In this document: one piece after another, positions 9,661-22,069 of the stretch | How positions within the stretch are numbered: position 1 is the first letter of the stretch | Layout of the letters: the number at the start of each line of letters is the position of its first letter | Assembly: GCA_902624465.1 (NCBI GenBank) | Contig: CACNXP010000003.1 | Span: forward strand, 1-64,000 | Direction: 5' to 3' | Source: an uncultured Pelagibacteraceae bacterium | GTDB lineage: Bacteria; Pseudomonadota; Alphaproteobacteria; Pelagibacterales; Pelagibacteraceae | DNA: 64,000 nucleotides | Translations under genes and position numbers: made by a program | The notes under the pieces: generated by a model | What the model was told of the DNA's origin: nothing | Seen by the model: only the letters and a program-made list of their open reading frames with translations | Databases searched by the model: none

Positions 9661-10704
9661 TCAAAATCCTAAATTAAAATCATTTTTTTGATTTTTTATT
9701 AACATAACTTTAAACAATTTTCCCATTTGTTTATCATCTGTTAATCTTTTTAATCTGTAATAAATATCTGCTTTTTTTAAAAAATTTTGATTTTTTGCAA
9801 TCATCTCAGCTCTTTCTTGGATACCCATTTTTGTAAGAAATTCTTTTTGTGTTGTAATACTATGTTTTAATCCTCCCAGTTTCTTGATTATTTTTTCAAA
9901 TAATCGAAAATTAATATTATGCGTGATATCTGAACTCCCAATTTTAGCTAAAACATCTGAATATTCATGTTTATATATTGCTTGCAAAGTATTTTTCATT
10001 TTATCCTCATTATATCCATAATCTATGATCAAAATTCCTCCAGATCTCACTTTAACTATTTTTGAAATTTTTTTCAGATAATTAATGCCAAGCTCTGAAT
10101 ATTCTATAAAATTCTGTTTTTTAGATATTTTAAAGTTAATCTTTTTTTCATAATTTTTCATATTAATCTTTTTTTCCAAAAAAGAGGTTGTTTTTTTGTT
10201 TAAACTAACAAACTTTTCAAACCATAGATTTCCTTTTTTTTGAAATTGTTTAATTGCAAGTGCATCAAAAAACTCATTTGCAACAAATATACTAGGAATT
10301 TTTTTAATTTTTTTTAAATCGTTTATCCAATTTACATCTGAATTAAATAATTCTTTTTTTTGTATCCTTCTTAAAGTAGGACTTATCTCATAAATTACCA
10401 ACCTGCAGGATTTGAAAAACAATGGAAACTTTTTAAAACTTTCTATAAGAATTTTCATCATTGCAGCATTTCCTGCTCCAAGTTCAATTAAGTTGAATTC
10501 TTTTGGTGACCCTATACTTTTCCAAAAACTTACAACCCAAATAGCAATCATTTCAGAAAATAATCTTGATACATTAGGAGCTGTAATAAAATCTCCTTTT
10601 TTGCCAAATGGATTTTTTTTTATATAGTAACCAGACTTTTTATTATACAGAGAGATATTTATAAACTTGTCTAAGGGTAGATTAACTATTTTGTCTGTTT
10701 TCAT
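9661..10704 (-). CDS. SAM-dependent methyltransferase, MidA/NDUFAF7 family
   Basis: This 347-residue protein belongs to the MidA/NDUFAF7 family. The mitochondrial member methylates an arginine of a complex I subunit and is needed for complex I assembly. The SAM-binding motif is FNLIELGAGNAAMMKIL, followed by the family blocks ANEFFDALAIKQF and GGILIIDYGYNE. The N-terminus YYIKKNPFGKKGDFITAP matches the family start. The first 23 bases overlap the end of lgt. Its role in complex I assembly here is inferred from the family. Confidence 0.85.
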   Translation of the reverse strand: MKTDKIVNLPLDKFINISLYNKKSGYYIKKNPFGKKGDFITAPNVSRLFSEMIAIWVVSFWKSIGSPKEFNLIELGAGNAAMMKILIESFKKFPLFFKSCRLVIYEISPTLRRIQKKELFNSDVNWINDLKKIKKIPSIFVANEFFDALAIKQFQKKGNLWFEKFVSLNKKTTSFLEKKINMKNYEKKINFKISKKQNFIEYSELGINYLKKISKIVKVRSGGILIIDYGYNEDKMKNTLQAIYKHEYSDVLAKIGSSDITHNINFRLFEKIIKKLGGLKHSITTQKEFLTKMGIQERAEMIAKNQNFLKKADIYYRLKRLTDDKQMGKLFKVMLIKNQKNDFNLGF

Positions 10705-11464
10705 ATTTAGAGATTGATAAATAACATCCGATTATTAAAAAAAAGATACTTATAAGTTGTCCCATAGTTAAATTGAATAATAAATAGCCCAGTTGGTCAT
10801 CAGGAACTCTTAAAAACTCAATGGCAAATCTAAAAATAGAGTAAAAAACCAAAAATATACCTGAGATAAAACCCGGTCTTTTAGAGAAACTCTTATTTTT
10901 GAAATATATTAGAATTGAAAATAAAACTATACCTTCAAAAAATGCTTCATATAATTGAGTGGGATGTCGATATAAATTATCTATTTGTATAAATTGGACT
11001 GCCCAGGCAACATTAGTTTCGACGCCGTAAAGTTCTGAATTTATAAAATTTGCTATTCTACCAAAAAAAATACCCATGGGCGCAACAAGCGACACAATAT
11101 CTAAATAACTAAATGAACTTTGAGAATTTTTTTTTGCAAAAAAATAACTTGTAATTATAATTCCTATAACTCCTCCATGAAATGACATACCACCTTGCCA
11201 AATTTTAAAGATATCTAATAAATTATTGATATAAAATTCAAAGTTATAAAAAACAACATATCCTAATCTGCCACCAATAATTAAACCTAAAATTAGATAA
11301 GTTAAGTAATCGTCAAATTTTTCCATTATTTTCAGTTCAGAAATAAAAAATTTTTTACTTAAAAACCACCCTAATAAAATGCCAACAATATAAGCTAAAG
11401 AATACCATCTAATCTCAAATGAAAAAATTTGAAATGCGACTGGGTCAAAATTATTAATGAACAT
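10682..11464 (-). CDS. lgt: Prolipoprotein diacylglyceryl transferase
   Basis: Lgt transfers diacylglycerol from phosphatidylglycerol to the lipobox cysteine of prolipoproteins in the inner membrane. I chose the ATG at 11464 (MFINNFDPVAFQIFSFEIRW), which matches the usual N-terminus; an upstream start would add about 21 unconserved residues. There are about seven membrane segments. The signature GRIANFINSELYG and the HGG motif in SFHGGVIG are present, as is RHPTQLYEA. Length (260) is normal. It is the first gene of the lgt-midA-pgeF-prs-rplY-pth-ychF run. BamD, encoded later in this window, is an obvious lipoprotein substrate. Confidence 0.95.
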   Translation of the reverse strand: MFINNFDPVAFQIFSFEIRWYSLAYIVGILLGWFLSKKFFISELKIMEKFDDYLTYLILGLIIGGRLGYVVFYNFEFYINNLLDIFKIWQGGMSFHGGVIGIIITSYFFAKKNSQSSFSYLDIVSLVAPMGIFFGRIANFINSELYGVETNVAWAVQFIQIDNLYRHPTQLYEAFFEGIVLFSILIYFKNKSFSKRPGFISGIFLVFYSIFRFAIEFLRVPDDQLGYLLFNLTMGQLISIFFLIIGCYLSISKYENRQNS

Positions 11465-11514
11465 TTTTATTTTTAAATATAAGTTATAATTATAATAAGT
11501 TATTAGATTAATAT

Positions 11515-11766
11515 ATGAAAAACTCAAAGTTTGTAATTGAAAAACTTGCTAAATTATTTGAACAAGGCTTAGTATCGTCAAAAGATATAACCAATGAAAT
11601 TATGACCATTTTAAAATCTAAAAGAGATGAAATAGTTTTTAAAATGAAGTTAACAAGTAAAGATGAGTTTGAAGTTCTTTCAAAAAGAGTTGAAAATTTA
11701 GAAAAAAAAATTGATCAATTAAAACTTACAAAAAAAAAGAAAATTAAAAAGGCAAAAAGATCTTAG
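11515..11766 (+). CDS. Small coiled-coil protein of the BMFP/UbiK type
   Basis: This 83-residue protein looks like the BMFP (YqiC/UbiK) family, which assists ubiquinone synthesis and has membrane-fusogenic activity in vitro. The N-terminal amphipathic part (FVIEKLAKLFEQGLVSSKDI) is followed by a predicted coiled coil, ending in a strongly basic tail of lysines. It diverges from lgt (50 bases) and overlaps the end of the convergent histidine kinase gene by 23 bases. Assignment rests on size, the alpha-helical pattern and the FEVLSKRVENLEKKI block, so it is moderate. Confidence 0.65.
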   Translation: MKNSKFVIEKLAKLFEQGLVSSKDITNEIMTILKSKRDEIVFKMKLTSKDEFEVLSKRVENLEKKIDQLKLTKKKKIKKAKRS

Positions 11767-13063
11767 CTTCTAAACCACCCATTGGTGACTTAGCTAATTT
11801 TATATTTCCCCCGTGTGATCTGATAATGTCCGAAGCTATGGATAATCCAAGTCCAACGCTTGATTTTGTTTCAGCTCGACCTTTATCAATTTTATAAAAA
11901 GGTTTGAAAACATTATCATATTCTGCCTCAGGTATACCTGGTCCGTTGTCCTCAATTTTAATGAATAAGTTGTTACTACTTTTAGTAATTCCTATATTTA
12001 CTTTTTCTGCGTATTTAATTGCATTATCTATAAGATTGTTAACACATCTTTTGATTAAGTTTTTTCTACCATTTATATAAATTCTAGGTGTAATTTTGGA
12101 TGATATATTTTCATTTTCATATTTTTTAACTATTTCATCAACTAACTCGCTAATATTAAACTCTTCATCTTTTTCAAGGTATGACGAGCTGGTAAATTGC
12201 AAATACTCATTGAGCATTTTTTCCATTTCGTTAATGTCTTCGGATAATTTTTTGCTTAATTCTTTATCTTTTATAAATGCTATTTGTAATTTCATTCTTG
12301 TTAAAGGAGTTCTTAAGTCGTGGCTGATTCCAGACAACATTTCTGATCTTTGGTTAAGATGTCTTATAATTCTTTTTCTCATTCTATCAAATTCATAACC
12401 AGCTTGCCTGATTTCTGCTGCACCAGAGGGTTTAAATTCATCAATTTCTTCTCCTCGACCAAATTTTTCAGCTGCTTTGGCAAGATTAGTTATAGGTCTT
12501 GTTTGATTTTTCAAAAAAATTAATGAAATAAAAATCATTATTATTGCCGGAACTGTTATCCAAAGTGCAAAGATACGAGCTGAGGAAGTGGTCACTCTAT
12601 CTCTTGGAACCAAAAACTTAAAATAACCAGATTGATACTTTATTCTAATATCAATTAACTCTTTATATGAAGTTGTATCAAACCAATAATTTCCATTCCC
12701 AAATTTTGACTTAAGTTCTCTTCTTAAAGTCCTATCTATTGGGCTAAACCATCTTTCATCAAAAATATATTTAAAATTTTTACTCTCTACAAAATCTATA
12801 TTTAAGTCTTGGTAAACTGAAAAAACATTTTTTATTTCAGCTTTTTTATAAATTTCATCAGAATAAACTTCAATGAAAGTATTAATTTCGTTTACTAACG
12901 CTTTAGTCATACCTTTGTTAGTCTTGATCCAAAGGCTATCAAAAAAAACAATAGTAATAACTAATTGTAAAACTATGACTGGAACAGCAACGATTAATAA
13001 AGCTCTGTAAAATAATCTTTTAGGTAGTAGATCTTTTAAAAATTTACTCAATCCATAGAACAT
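11744..13063 (-). CDS. Sensor histidine kinase, EnvZ-like
   Basis: This inner-membrane sensor kinase is 439 residues long. It has TM1 at about 18-42, a periplasmic domain of about 120 residues, TM2 at about 163-184, HAMP, then the HisKA domain with phospho-acceptor His248 in SGISHDLRTPLTRMK. The HATPase domain has NNLIDNAIKYA, DNGPGIP and GLGLSIASDI. Its start overlaps the upstream response-regulator gene by 20 bases, so the two are a cognate pair. EnvZ naming reflects overall architecture; the signal sensed is unknown. The 3' end overlaps the BMFP-like gene. Confidence 0.88.
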   Translation of the reverse strand: MFYGLSKFLKDLLPKRLFYRALLIVAVPVIVLQLVITIVFFDSLWIKTNKGMTKALVNEINTFIEVYSDEIYKKAEIKNVFSVYQDLNIDFVESKNFKYIFDERWFSPIDRTLRRELKSKFGNGNYWFDTTSYKELIDIRIKYQSGYFKFLVPRDRVTTSSARIFALWITVPAIIMIFISLIFLKNQTRPITNLAKAAEKFGRGEEIDEFKPSGAAEIRQAGYEFDRMRKRIIRHLNQRSEMLSGISHDLRTPLTRMKLQIAFIKDKELSKKLSEDINEMEKMLNEYLQFTSSSYLEKDEEFNISELVDEIVKKYENENISSKITPRIYINGRKNLIKRCVNNLIDNAIKYAEKVNIGITKSSNNLFIKIEDNGPGIPEAEYDNVFKPFYKIDKGRAETKSSVGLGLSIASDIIRSHGGNIKLAKSPMGGLEAKIFLPF

Positions 13064-13721
13064 ATCCAGCTCCTCTTATAGTTTGTAAAAACTTTGGATT
13101 TTTTGGATCAATTTCAATTTTTTTTCTAAGTCTTGTGATTATAACATCTATTGATCTCTCTTTATCAAGCTCAGTTAGAATACCAATATCTTCCCGTGAA
13201 AAAGTTTTGCCAGGATTATTAATCATTTTTTCTAAAATTTTTTTCTCTGTGTTGTTAATTTTGTACTCTGTATTTTTCTTGATTATTAGTTGTTTATTTA
13301 AATCGATTTTAATATTTTCAAATTGTATTACTCGTTTTTGATCACTTTTTTTTGTTTTTCGAATTATATTTTGAATTCTCAATATTAACTCTTTAGGTTC
13401 GAAAGGTTTTGGTAGATAGTCATCAGCACCAACCTCTAAACCCTCAACTCTTTCATTTGCTTCACCTTTAGCAGTTAGTAAAATCACAGGTGTATCCAAT
13501 TTTTTTTGATTTTCTTTAATAAACTCTAAGCCACTTTTTCCAGGCATCATAATATCTAGTATGATTAGATCAAATTTGATTATTTGTATTTTTTCAAAAG
13601 CATTTTCTGCACTATTTGCAGTTGTAACCAGGTAATTATTTTCATTTAAATATTTTTTAACAAGAGTTCTGATACCTTCATCATCATCAACAACTAAAAT
13701 ATGAGCTACAAAATTATCCAT
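13044..13721 (-). CDS. OmpR-family response regulator, PetR-like
   Basis: This is a 225-residue two-domain regulator. The receiver domain has the acidic pocket VVDDDE, phospho-acceptor Asp56 in LIILDIMMPG and Lys105 in ADDYLPKPFEP. The C-terminal winged helix includes DVIITRLRKKIE and RGAGYVL. It overlaps the MarR gene upstream (8 bases) and the kinase gene downstream. The MarR plus OmpR-type pair next to ilvE resembles the petP-petR locus of Rhodobacter, which is required for petABC expression there (from memory). petABC lies in this same window, so control of the bc1 operon is a reasonable but untested inference. Confidence 0.87.
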   Translation of the reverse strand: MDNFVAHILVVDDDEGIRTLVKKYLNENNYLVTTANSAENAFEKIQIIKFDLIILDIMMPGKSGLEFIKENQKKLDTPVILLTAKGEANERVEGLEVGADDYLPKPFEPKELILRIQNIIRKTKKSDQKRVIQFENIKIDLNKQLIIKKNTEYKINNTEKKILEKMINNPGKTFSREDIGILTELDKERSIDVIITRLRKKIEIDPKNPKFLQTIRGAGYVLWIE

Positions 13722-14151
13722 TAATTATTTTTTTTAAAACGTTGTCAAAGTTAATGACTTCTTCTGAGCTTGAGCTAAGTAACGCGCTATGAATTCTTTT
13801 TTTTTGAATTTCAAAAATTTCATTAAATATTTTTTTTCCTTTATCATTTAGAAATACATGTTTTATTCTTGTATCCTGCTCATCTTTTTTAAAAATAATT
13901 ATGTCTAGTTTAATTAGATCTTTTAAAACTCTATTAAGGCTTTGCTTGGTTACCTTAAGTCTTTTAAGTAATTCCGAAATAGTTATCCCTTCGTACATTG
14001 ACAGCAAATGAATGACTTTTTGGTGTGCCAGGCCAATTTTATACTTATTTAATATTTTTTTTGAATCTGAAAATGTTTCTCTGTAACCTATAAAAAGCTT
14101 TTCGATCAAATCTTTTAATTGATCATCTTTTAGATATAAAAGTTGTTTCAT
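13714..14151 (-). CDS. MarR-family transcriptional regulator, PetP-like
   Basis: This 145-residue winged-helix protein has the MarR DNA-binding region at about 55-110: YEGITISELLKRLKVTKQSL followed by the wing IIFKKDEQDTRIKHVFLNDKG. It is the first gene of the MarR-regulator-kinase operon, with the downstream gene overlapping by 8 bases, and it diverges from ilvE with 70 bases between. Ligand unknown. Its similarity to Rhodobacter PetP is suggested by gene arrangement and by the conserved K-Q-S-L recognition-helix region; I cannot confirm orthology without a search. Confidence 0.85.
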   Translation of the reverse strand: MKQLLYLKDDQLKDLIEKLFIGYRETFSDSKKILNKYKIGLAHQKVIHLLSMYEGITISELLKRLKVTKQSLNRVLKDLIKLDIIIFKKDEQDTRIKHVFLNDKGKKIFNEIFEIQKKRIHSALLSSSSEEVINFDNVLKKIING

Positions 14152-14221
14152 TATTGGTAAGTTATATTGACATATTACAGATACAAAGATATTTTTTCAG
14201 TAAGAATTTTTTTATTTCATA

Positions 14222-15103
14222 ATGATACCCTACGATAAAAGATCAGGTAAAATATGGTACAATGGCGAATTAGTCGATTGGTCTGATGTTAAGGTTCATG
14301 TTCTAAGCCACGGATTACATTATGCGAGCTGTGTTTTTGAGGGAGAACGTGTGTATGATGGTTCAATTTTTAAATTAGAGGAACATACTTCAAGATTATT
14401 TTACTCAGCAAAGAGAATGGGAATTGAAATACCATATAGTGAAGATGAAATTAATAAAGCGAGCAATAAAATAATTTCTACCCAGAAAGTAGAGAATGGA
14501 TATGTTAGACCTGTAGTTTGGAGAGGCAGTGAAATGATGGCTATTTCAGCTCAACAAACAAAAATTCATGTAGCAATTGCAACTTGGGAGTGGGGTTCAT
14601 ATTTTGATCCTAAACTTAAGGTTGAAGGTATCAAATTAAATATTTCAAACTGGCGAAGACCCGCCCCTAATACTATTCCTTGGGACACAAAAGCTTCTGG
14701 TTTGTATATGATTTGTACCCTTTCAAAACATGAAGCTGAAAAACAAGGTTATACTGACTCACTTATGTTAGATCATGAGGATAATATCGCAGAAGCGACT
14801 GGAGCAAATATTTTTTTCAAAGATAAAAATGGTGAGCTACACACTCCAATACCAGACTCTTTTTTAGATGGAATTACTCGAAGAACAGTAATTCAAATTG
14901 CAAAATCTAAAAATATCAAAGTGCATGAAAGAAAAATAAAACCAGAGGAATTAAAAGATTTTGTTGGATGTTTTTTAACAGGTACTGCAGCTGAAGTAAC
15001 TCCTGTTTCTACTATCGCAGAGTATCAATTTAAAGTTTGTGATTTGATAATTGATTTAAATGAGAGCTATTTAGCTTTGGTTAAAAAGAAAAAGGCTGCC
15101 TAA
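14222..15103 (+). CDS. ilvE: Branched-chain amino acid aminotransferase
   Basis: IlvE is a PLP enzyme interconverting Leu/Ile/Val with their 2-oxo acids, the last step of their synthesis. The 293 residues are of fold-type IV. The lysine that binds PLP is about Lys157 in WDTKASGLYM, and the phosphate-binding block is EATGANIFF, with TGTAAEVTPV near the end. The N-terminal IWYNGELVDW and HGLHYASCVFEGERVY blocks match the branched-chain branch rather than D-amino-acid transaminases. It is divergent from the MarR operon and overlaps the end of pgsA by 4 bases. Confidence 0.94.
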   Translation: MIPYDKRSGKIWYNGELVDWSDVKVHVLSHGLHYASCVFEGERVYDGSIFKLEEHTSRLFYSAKRMGIEIPYSEDEINKASNKIISTQKVENGYVRPVVWRGSEMMAISAQQTKIHVAIATWEWGSYFDPKLKVEGIKLNISNWRRPAPNTIPWDTKASGLYMICTLSKHEAEKQGYTDSLMLDHEDNIAEATGANIFFKDKNGELHTPIPDSFLDGITRRTVIQIAKSKNIKVHERKIKPEELKDFVGCFLTGTAAEVTPVSTIAEYQFKVCDLIIDLNESYLALVKKKKAA

Positions 15104-15684
15104 TCTTTATTGTCTTCTGATATAGCGTGATCTATTCCTTTGCGTATATATTCATAACCCGTGAACAGAGTCAAAGCTGCTGATAGCCATAATAAAATTA
15201 TACCAATTGTTTGAGCATTATAATCTTGAAAATTAATAATTTTATTTCCCGTATCTCCAGAAAGCAAAAGACCAATTGAGACCATTTGTAAAACTGTTTT
15301 TAGCTTTGCTAGATTAGAGACAGGAAGTTTAATCTTACCTTTTGCTAAAAATTCCCTAAGACCAGATATTAATATTTCTCTTGTTAAAATTATAATTGCA
15401 GCAATAACCTCATAATTTTTAATTGTGCCATCCATAACTAATAAAATTAGTGCTGCAGCCACAATAATTTTATCTGCTATTGGATCTAATAACTCTCCTA
15501 ATTTAGACTCTTCTCCAAGTAGTCTAGCCAACATTCCATCTAAAAAATCTGTAAACGACGCAATTATGAACAATACCAAAGCAGTTAGATCTCCATAAAA
15601 TCCAGGTAAATAGAAAGCTAAAACAAAAAAGGGTACAATTAAAATTCTACCGACAGTCAATATGTTGGGTATTTTTCTAAGCAT
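15100..15684 (-). CDS. pgsA: CDP-diacylglycerol-glycerol-3-phosphate 3-phosphatidyltransferase
   Basis: PgsA makes phosphatidylglycerol phosphate in the inner membrane. The CDP-alcohol phosphotransferase signature is complete: DFLDGMLAR, then eight residues to G, ELLD and PIAD. There are about five membrane segments in 194 residues, the family norm. The start MLRKIPNILTVGRILIVPFF is typical. It follows uvrC with a 5-base gap; uvrC-pgsA adjacency is common in proteobacteria. Phosphatidylglycerol is the donor for Lgt encoded earlier. Confidence 0.94.
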   Translation of the reverse strand: MLRKIPNILTVGRILIVPFFVLAFYLPGFYGDLTALVLFIIASFTDFLDGMLARLLGEESKLGELLDPIADKIIVAAALILLVMDGTIKNYEVIAAIIILTREILISGLREFLAKGKIKLPVSNLAKLKTVLQMVSIGLLLSGDTGNKIINFQDYNAQTIGIILLWLSAALTLFTGYEYIRKGIDHAISEDNKD

Positions 15685-15689
15685 AATTT

Positions 15690-17525
15690 TTACTCGTGAA
15701 AAAAATTATATATTTTTTTTGCAACTTTTGTTTCCACACCTTCAACTGATTTAATTTCATCGAGGCTAGCAGATTCTACGGCTTTTGCAGACCCAAAATG
15801 GTTTAATAACGCTCTTTTTCTGATTGCCCCTATTCCTTCAATTTGATCTAGCATAGATTTAGAAATACCCTTTTTTCTTTTTGCTCTATGAGCACTTATA
15901 GCAAATCTATGGGCCTCATCACGTATTCTTTGTAGAAAAAATAGAGTGGGGTCATTTTTCATAAATTTATACTCTCTTCCGTTATGAAAAAAAGTCTCAT
16001 TACCACTATTTCTAAATTTACCCTTAGCAATAGCTATAACTGGTATTTCATTTAATCCTAGCTCATTAAGTGTTTCTCTAGCGGATGAGTATTGTCCTTT
16101 ACCGCCATCAATTAAAACTAGATCTGGAAAACTTAAGTAATTACCTTTTTCTTGAATAGCTCTTTTAAATCTTCTTCCCAAAACTTCTCTAATCATACCA
16201 TAATCATCTTGTTTAAAATCTTCATTTTTAATATTAAATTTTCTATATCTCTTTTTTACAAAACCCTCATTTCCATAAGTAATCAAAGCTCCGACACTAT
16301 TTGTACCTTGAATATGACTATTATCATAAACTTCAATTAGACTAATAGGATTTTCAATATTAAATTTTTTTGCTATCTCGTCTAATAACTCTCTATTATT
16401 TTGATTTTCATAAAGATTTCTATTTAAGCTATTTTTCGCATTTTTAATCGCTAAGTTTATTACTTTTAATTTCGAACCTTTTTTCGCAATAGAAATATTT
16501 ACTTGTTTATTCTCTTTTTTAGTTAAGGTTTGTTCTATTAGTTTTTTTTCTTTAATTTCCTCGCTAAGTATAATTGATCTTGGGACTGCTTTATTTACAT
16601 AAAATTGAGATACAAACGAATTTAAAATATTATTTAATTTTTCATCAGGATCATGTTTTGGAAAAAAAGCTTGATTTCCCCAATTTTGTTTAGATCTATA
16701 AAAAAATACTTGAATACAAGTTTTTCCAGATTCTTTATAACCAGCTATTACATCTGCTTCATTAAGATTTACATCGCTTATAGTCAAAGAAGACTGTATT
16801 ATATTTAAAGATTTTATTTTATCTCTCACTATAGCTGCTTTTTCAAAGTCTAATTCTTCACTTGCATTTTCCATTTGAGTTGAAAGTGTTTGCTGAATTT
16901 TTCGAGATCTACCCTTACTTAAAAATTCATCAGCTGCTTCTACAAGTTTTGAATAATCTTCTTTATTGATTTTACCTCCACAAGGACCAGCACATCTTTT
17001 TAAGAAATAATTAAAGCAAGTCTTATCACCTGCCTCAACTTGTTTATCCGTGCAAGATCTAAGTAAAAAAATTCTTTGGAGAGTTTTAATTGCACTATTA
17101 ACTGCAAGAGAACTTGCAAATGGTCCATAATATTTTCCAGGTTTATTTTTAGCTCCTCTGTGTCTTTCGATGCGTGGAAATTCATGTTTTGAGATAAATA
17201 TGTATGGAAAGGATTTATCATCTTTAAGTAATATATTAAATTTGGGTTTATGTTTTTTGATTAGATTAGCTTCTAATAGTAACGCCTCGCTTTCATTTGT
17301 GGTTGTTGTAATTTCCAATCTAATTGTTTGAGAAAGCATTCTTTCAGTTCTAATTATGTGATTTTTTTCAGAAACATAACTTTTTAATCTATTTGGAAGG
17401 TTTTTGGCTTTTCCAACATATAAAATTTCATTTTTAGAATTTAACATTCTATAAACACCGGGTAATTTAGGTATTAAAGGTAATTCTTTTCTAATAACTT
17501 CTTTTCCAATTTCAGGACTTAGCAT
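15690..17525 (-). CDS. uvrC: UvrABC system protein C
   Basis: UvrC makes both incisions in nucleotide excision repair. The 611 residues show an N-terminal GIY-YIG nuclease ([20 protein letters not shown]), a cysteine-containing region, a UVR motif ([17 protein letters not shown]) for UvrB contact, an RNase H-like nuclease domain ([27 protein letters not shown]) and a C-terminal helix-hairpin-helix pair ([20 protein letters not shown]). Its 5' end overlaps folB by 14 bases, placing it in an operon with folB, the folM-like gene and uvrB. Confidence 0.96.
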   Translation of the reverse strand: MLSPEIGKEVIRKELPLIPKLPGVYRMLNSKNEILYVGKAKNLPNRLKSYVSEKNHIIRTERMLSQTIRLEITTTTNESEALLLEANLIKKHKPKFNILLKDDKSFPYIFISKHEFPRIERHRGAKNKPGKYYGPFASSLAVNSAIKTLQRIFLLRSCTDKQVEAGDKTCFNYFLKRCAGPCGGKINKEDYSKLVEAADEFLSKGRSRKIQQTLSTQMENASEELDFEKAAIVRDKIKSLNIIQSSLTISDVNLNEADVIAGYKESGKTCIQVFFYRSKQNWGNQAFFPKHDPDEKLNNILNSFVSQFYVNKAVPRSIILSEEIKEKKLIEQTLTKKENKQVNISIAKKGSKLKVINLAIKNAKNSLNRNLYENQNNRELLDEIAKKFNIENPISLIEVYDNSHIQGTNSVGALITYGNEGFVKKRYRKFNIKNEDFKQDDYGMIREVLGRRFKRAIQEKGNYLSFPDLVLIDGGKGQYSSARETLNELGLNEIPVIAIAKGKFRNSGNETFFHNGREYKFMKNDPTLFFLQRIRDEAHRFAISAHRAKRKKGISKSMLDQIEGIGAIRKRALLNHFGSAKAVESASLDEIKSVEGVETKVAKKIYNFFHE

Positions 17526-17937
17526 GGCTTCTTATTTTAGAAATTTGTATTCCAACAGATGAGCAATCTTTTAAAATCTCTAATTTTTCAATTTTAAGCA
17601 TAATTTTTGCAATCCTTTTATCTTTAAATAATTCATCAAAAACTGCTTCTGCTAAAGTTTCTAAAAAATTATAATGTCTCTTTTTAACAAGTTTCTTAAT
17701 CAATTTTACGATAGTTCCATAATTCACAATTGATTTTAAATCTTTGTCATTTGAGGGCTTTTTGTCTTGATAATCTATTTCTAAACTAAATTTTACTTTT
17801 TGGGATTTTTCTTTCTCAAAATCATAATACCCAAGCTTTAAATCCAAAATTAATTCATTAATAAGAATTTTTTTCTCATAATTAAAAAGGTTTTTATTTT
17901 TGTCTATTTTAACAATTTTCAAATTATTTTTTTTCAT
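17512..17937 (-). CDS. folB: Dihydroneopterin aldolase
   Basis: FolB splits 7,8-dihydroneopterin in folate synthesis. The 141 residues include the substrate region [20 protein letters not shown], the [12 protein letters not shown] helix with the pterin-binding glutamate, and [15 protein letters not shown] with the conserved lysine. The first 20 or so residues are longer than in typical FolB. It overlaps the SDR gene upstream by 4 bases and uvrC downstream by 14, so it is embedded in a repair/folate operon. Confidence 0.85.
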   Translation of the reverse strand: MKKNNLKIVKIDKNKNLFNYEKKILINELILDLKLGYYDFEKEKSQKVKFSLEIDYQDKKPSNDKDLKSIVNYGTIVKLIKKLVKKRHYNFLETLAEAVFDELFKDKRIAKIMLKIEKLEILKDCSSVGIQISKIRSHAKS

Positions 17938-18667
17938 TCTTTTCCTAAAACATCTGGTGTTTGCCAGTTCAAACTTTGACCGCTATCAATAGCCAAAACT
18001 TGACCAGTAATAGAACCATTTTTTATGAAGAAGTCAACAGCATTACATACTTCAATAACATTGACTTGCTTCTGGAGGGGAGTAGCTAAAAATTGTTTTT
18101 TAAAATGTTTATCTGATTGTCTCTTATTCTTAATTGTTGGTCCAGGAGCTATTCCATTTACTCTAATTTTTGGTGCAAGACTCATTGCACTAGTTTTAGT
18201 CAATGTGTATAATCCCGTCTTACTAATGGTATAAGAAAAGAAATAAGGAGTTAATTTGAATACTCTCTGATCTATTATATTAATTATATTGTTTTTCCTC
18301 CCTTTAATACATTTTGAAAATTCTTTAGACAAAAGAGCCGGAGCTTTAAGATTTGTTGAAAGGTGCTTCTCCCAACTTTTTGAATTAAAATTCTCCAACT
18401 TATCATTTTCGAATAATGAGGCGTTATTTATCAAACAATCAAAAAATTTCATTTTTGATTTTGAAAATTTGATGATTTTAAAAATATCTTTTTCTTTACT
18501 TAAATCACCCCTCACTAGATAAACTTTTGTTCCAAAATTTTGTAATTTTTTTTTAAGAGCCTCAGCTTTAGATTTCGATTTATTAAAATGAATGGTAATC
18601 TCAATATTTTTACCCGAAAGTCTCTCAGCTATTGCTGCACCAATTCTAGTTGCACCCCCAGTAATTA

Positions 18668-18686
<19 letters not shown>
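17934..18686 (-). CDS. Short-chain dehydrogenase, FolM / pteridine reductase-like
   Basis: This is an SDR-fold NAD(P)H enzyme of 250 residues. It has the cofactor motif [13 protein letters not shown], the NNAS motif in [12 protein letters not shown] and the catalytic Y-x3-K in YTISKTG. The [13 protein letters not shown] and [17 protein letters not shown] blocks resemble dihydromonapterin/pteridine reductases. Overlap with folB supports reduction of dihydrofolate or dihydromonapterin, which would help in a genome lacking conventional folA (folA is not in this window; its absence elsewhere is unknown). It overlaps uvrB by 19 bases. Confidence 0.75.
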
Positions 18687-22069
<3,383 letters not shown>

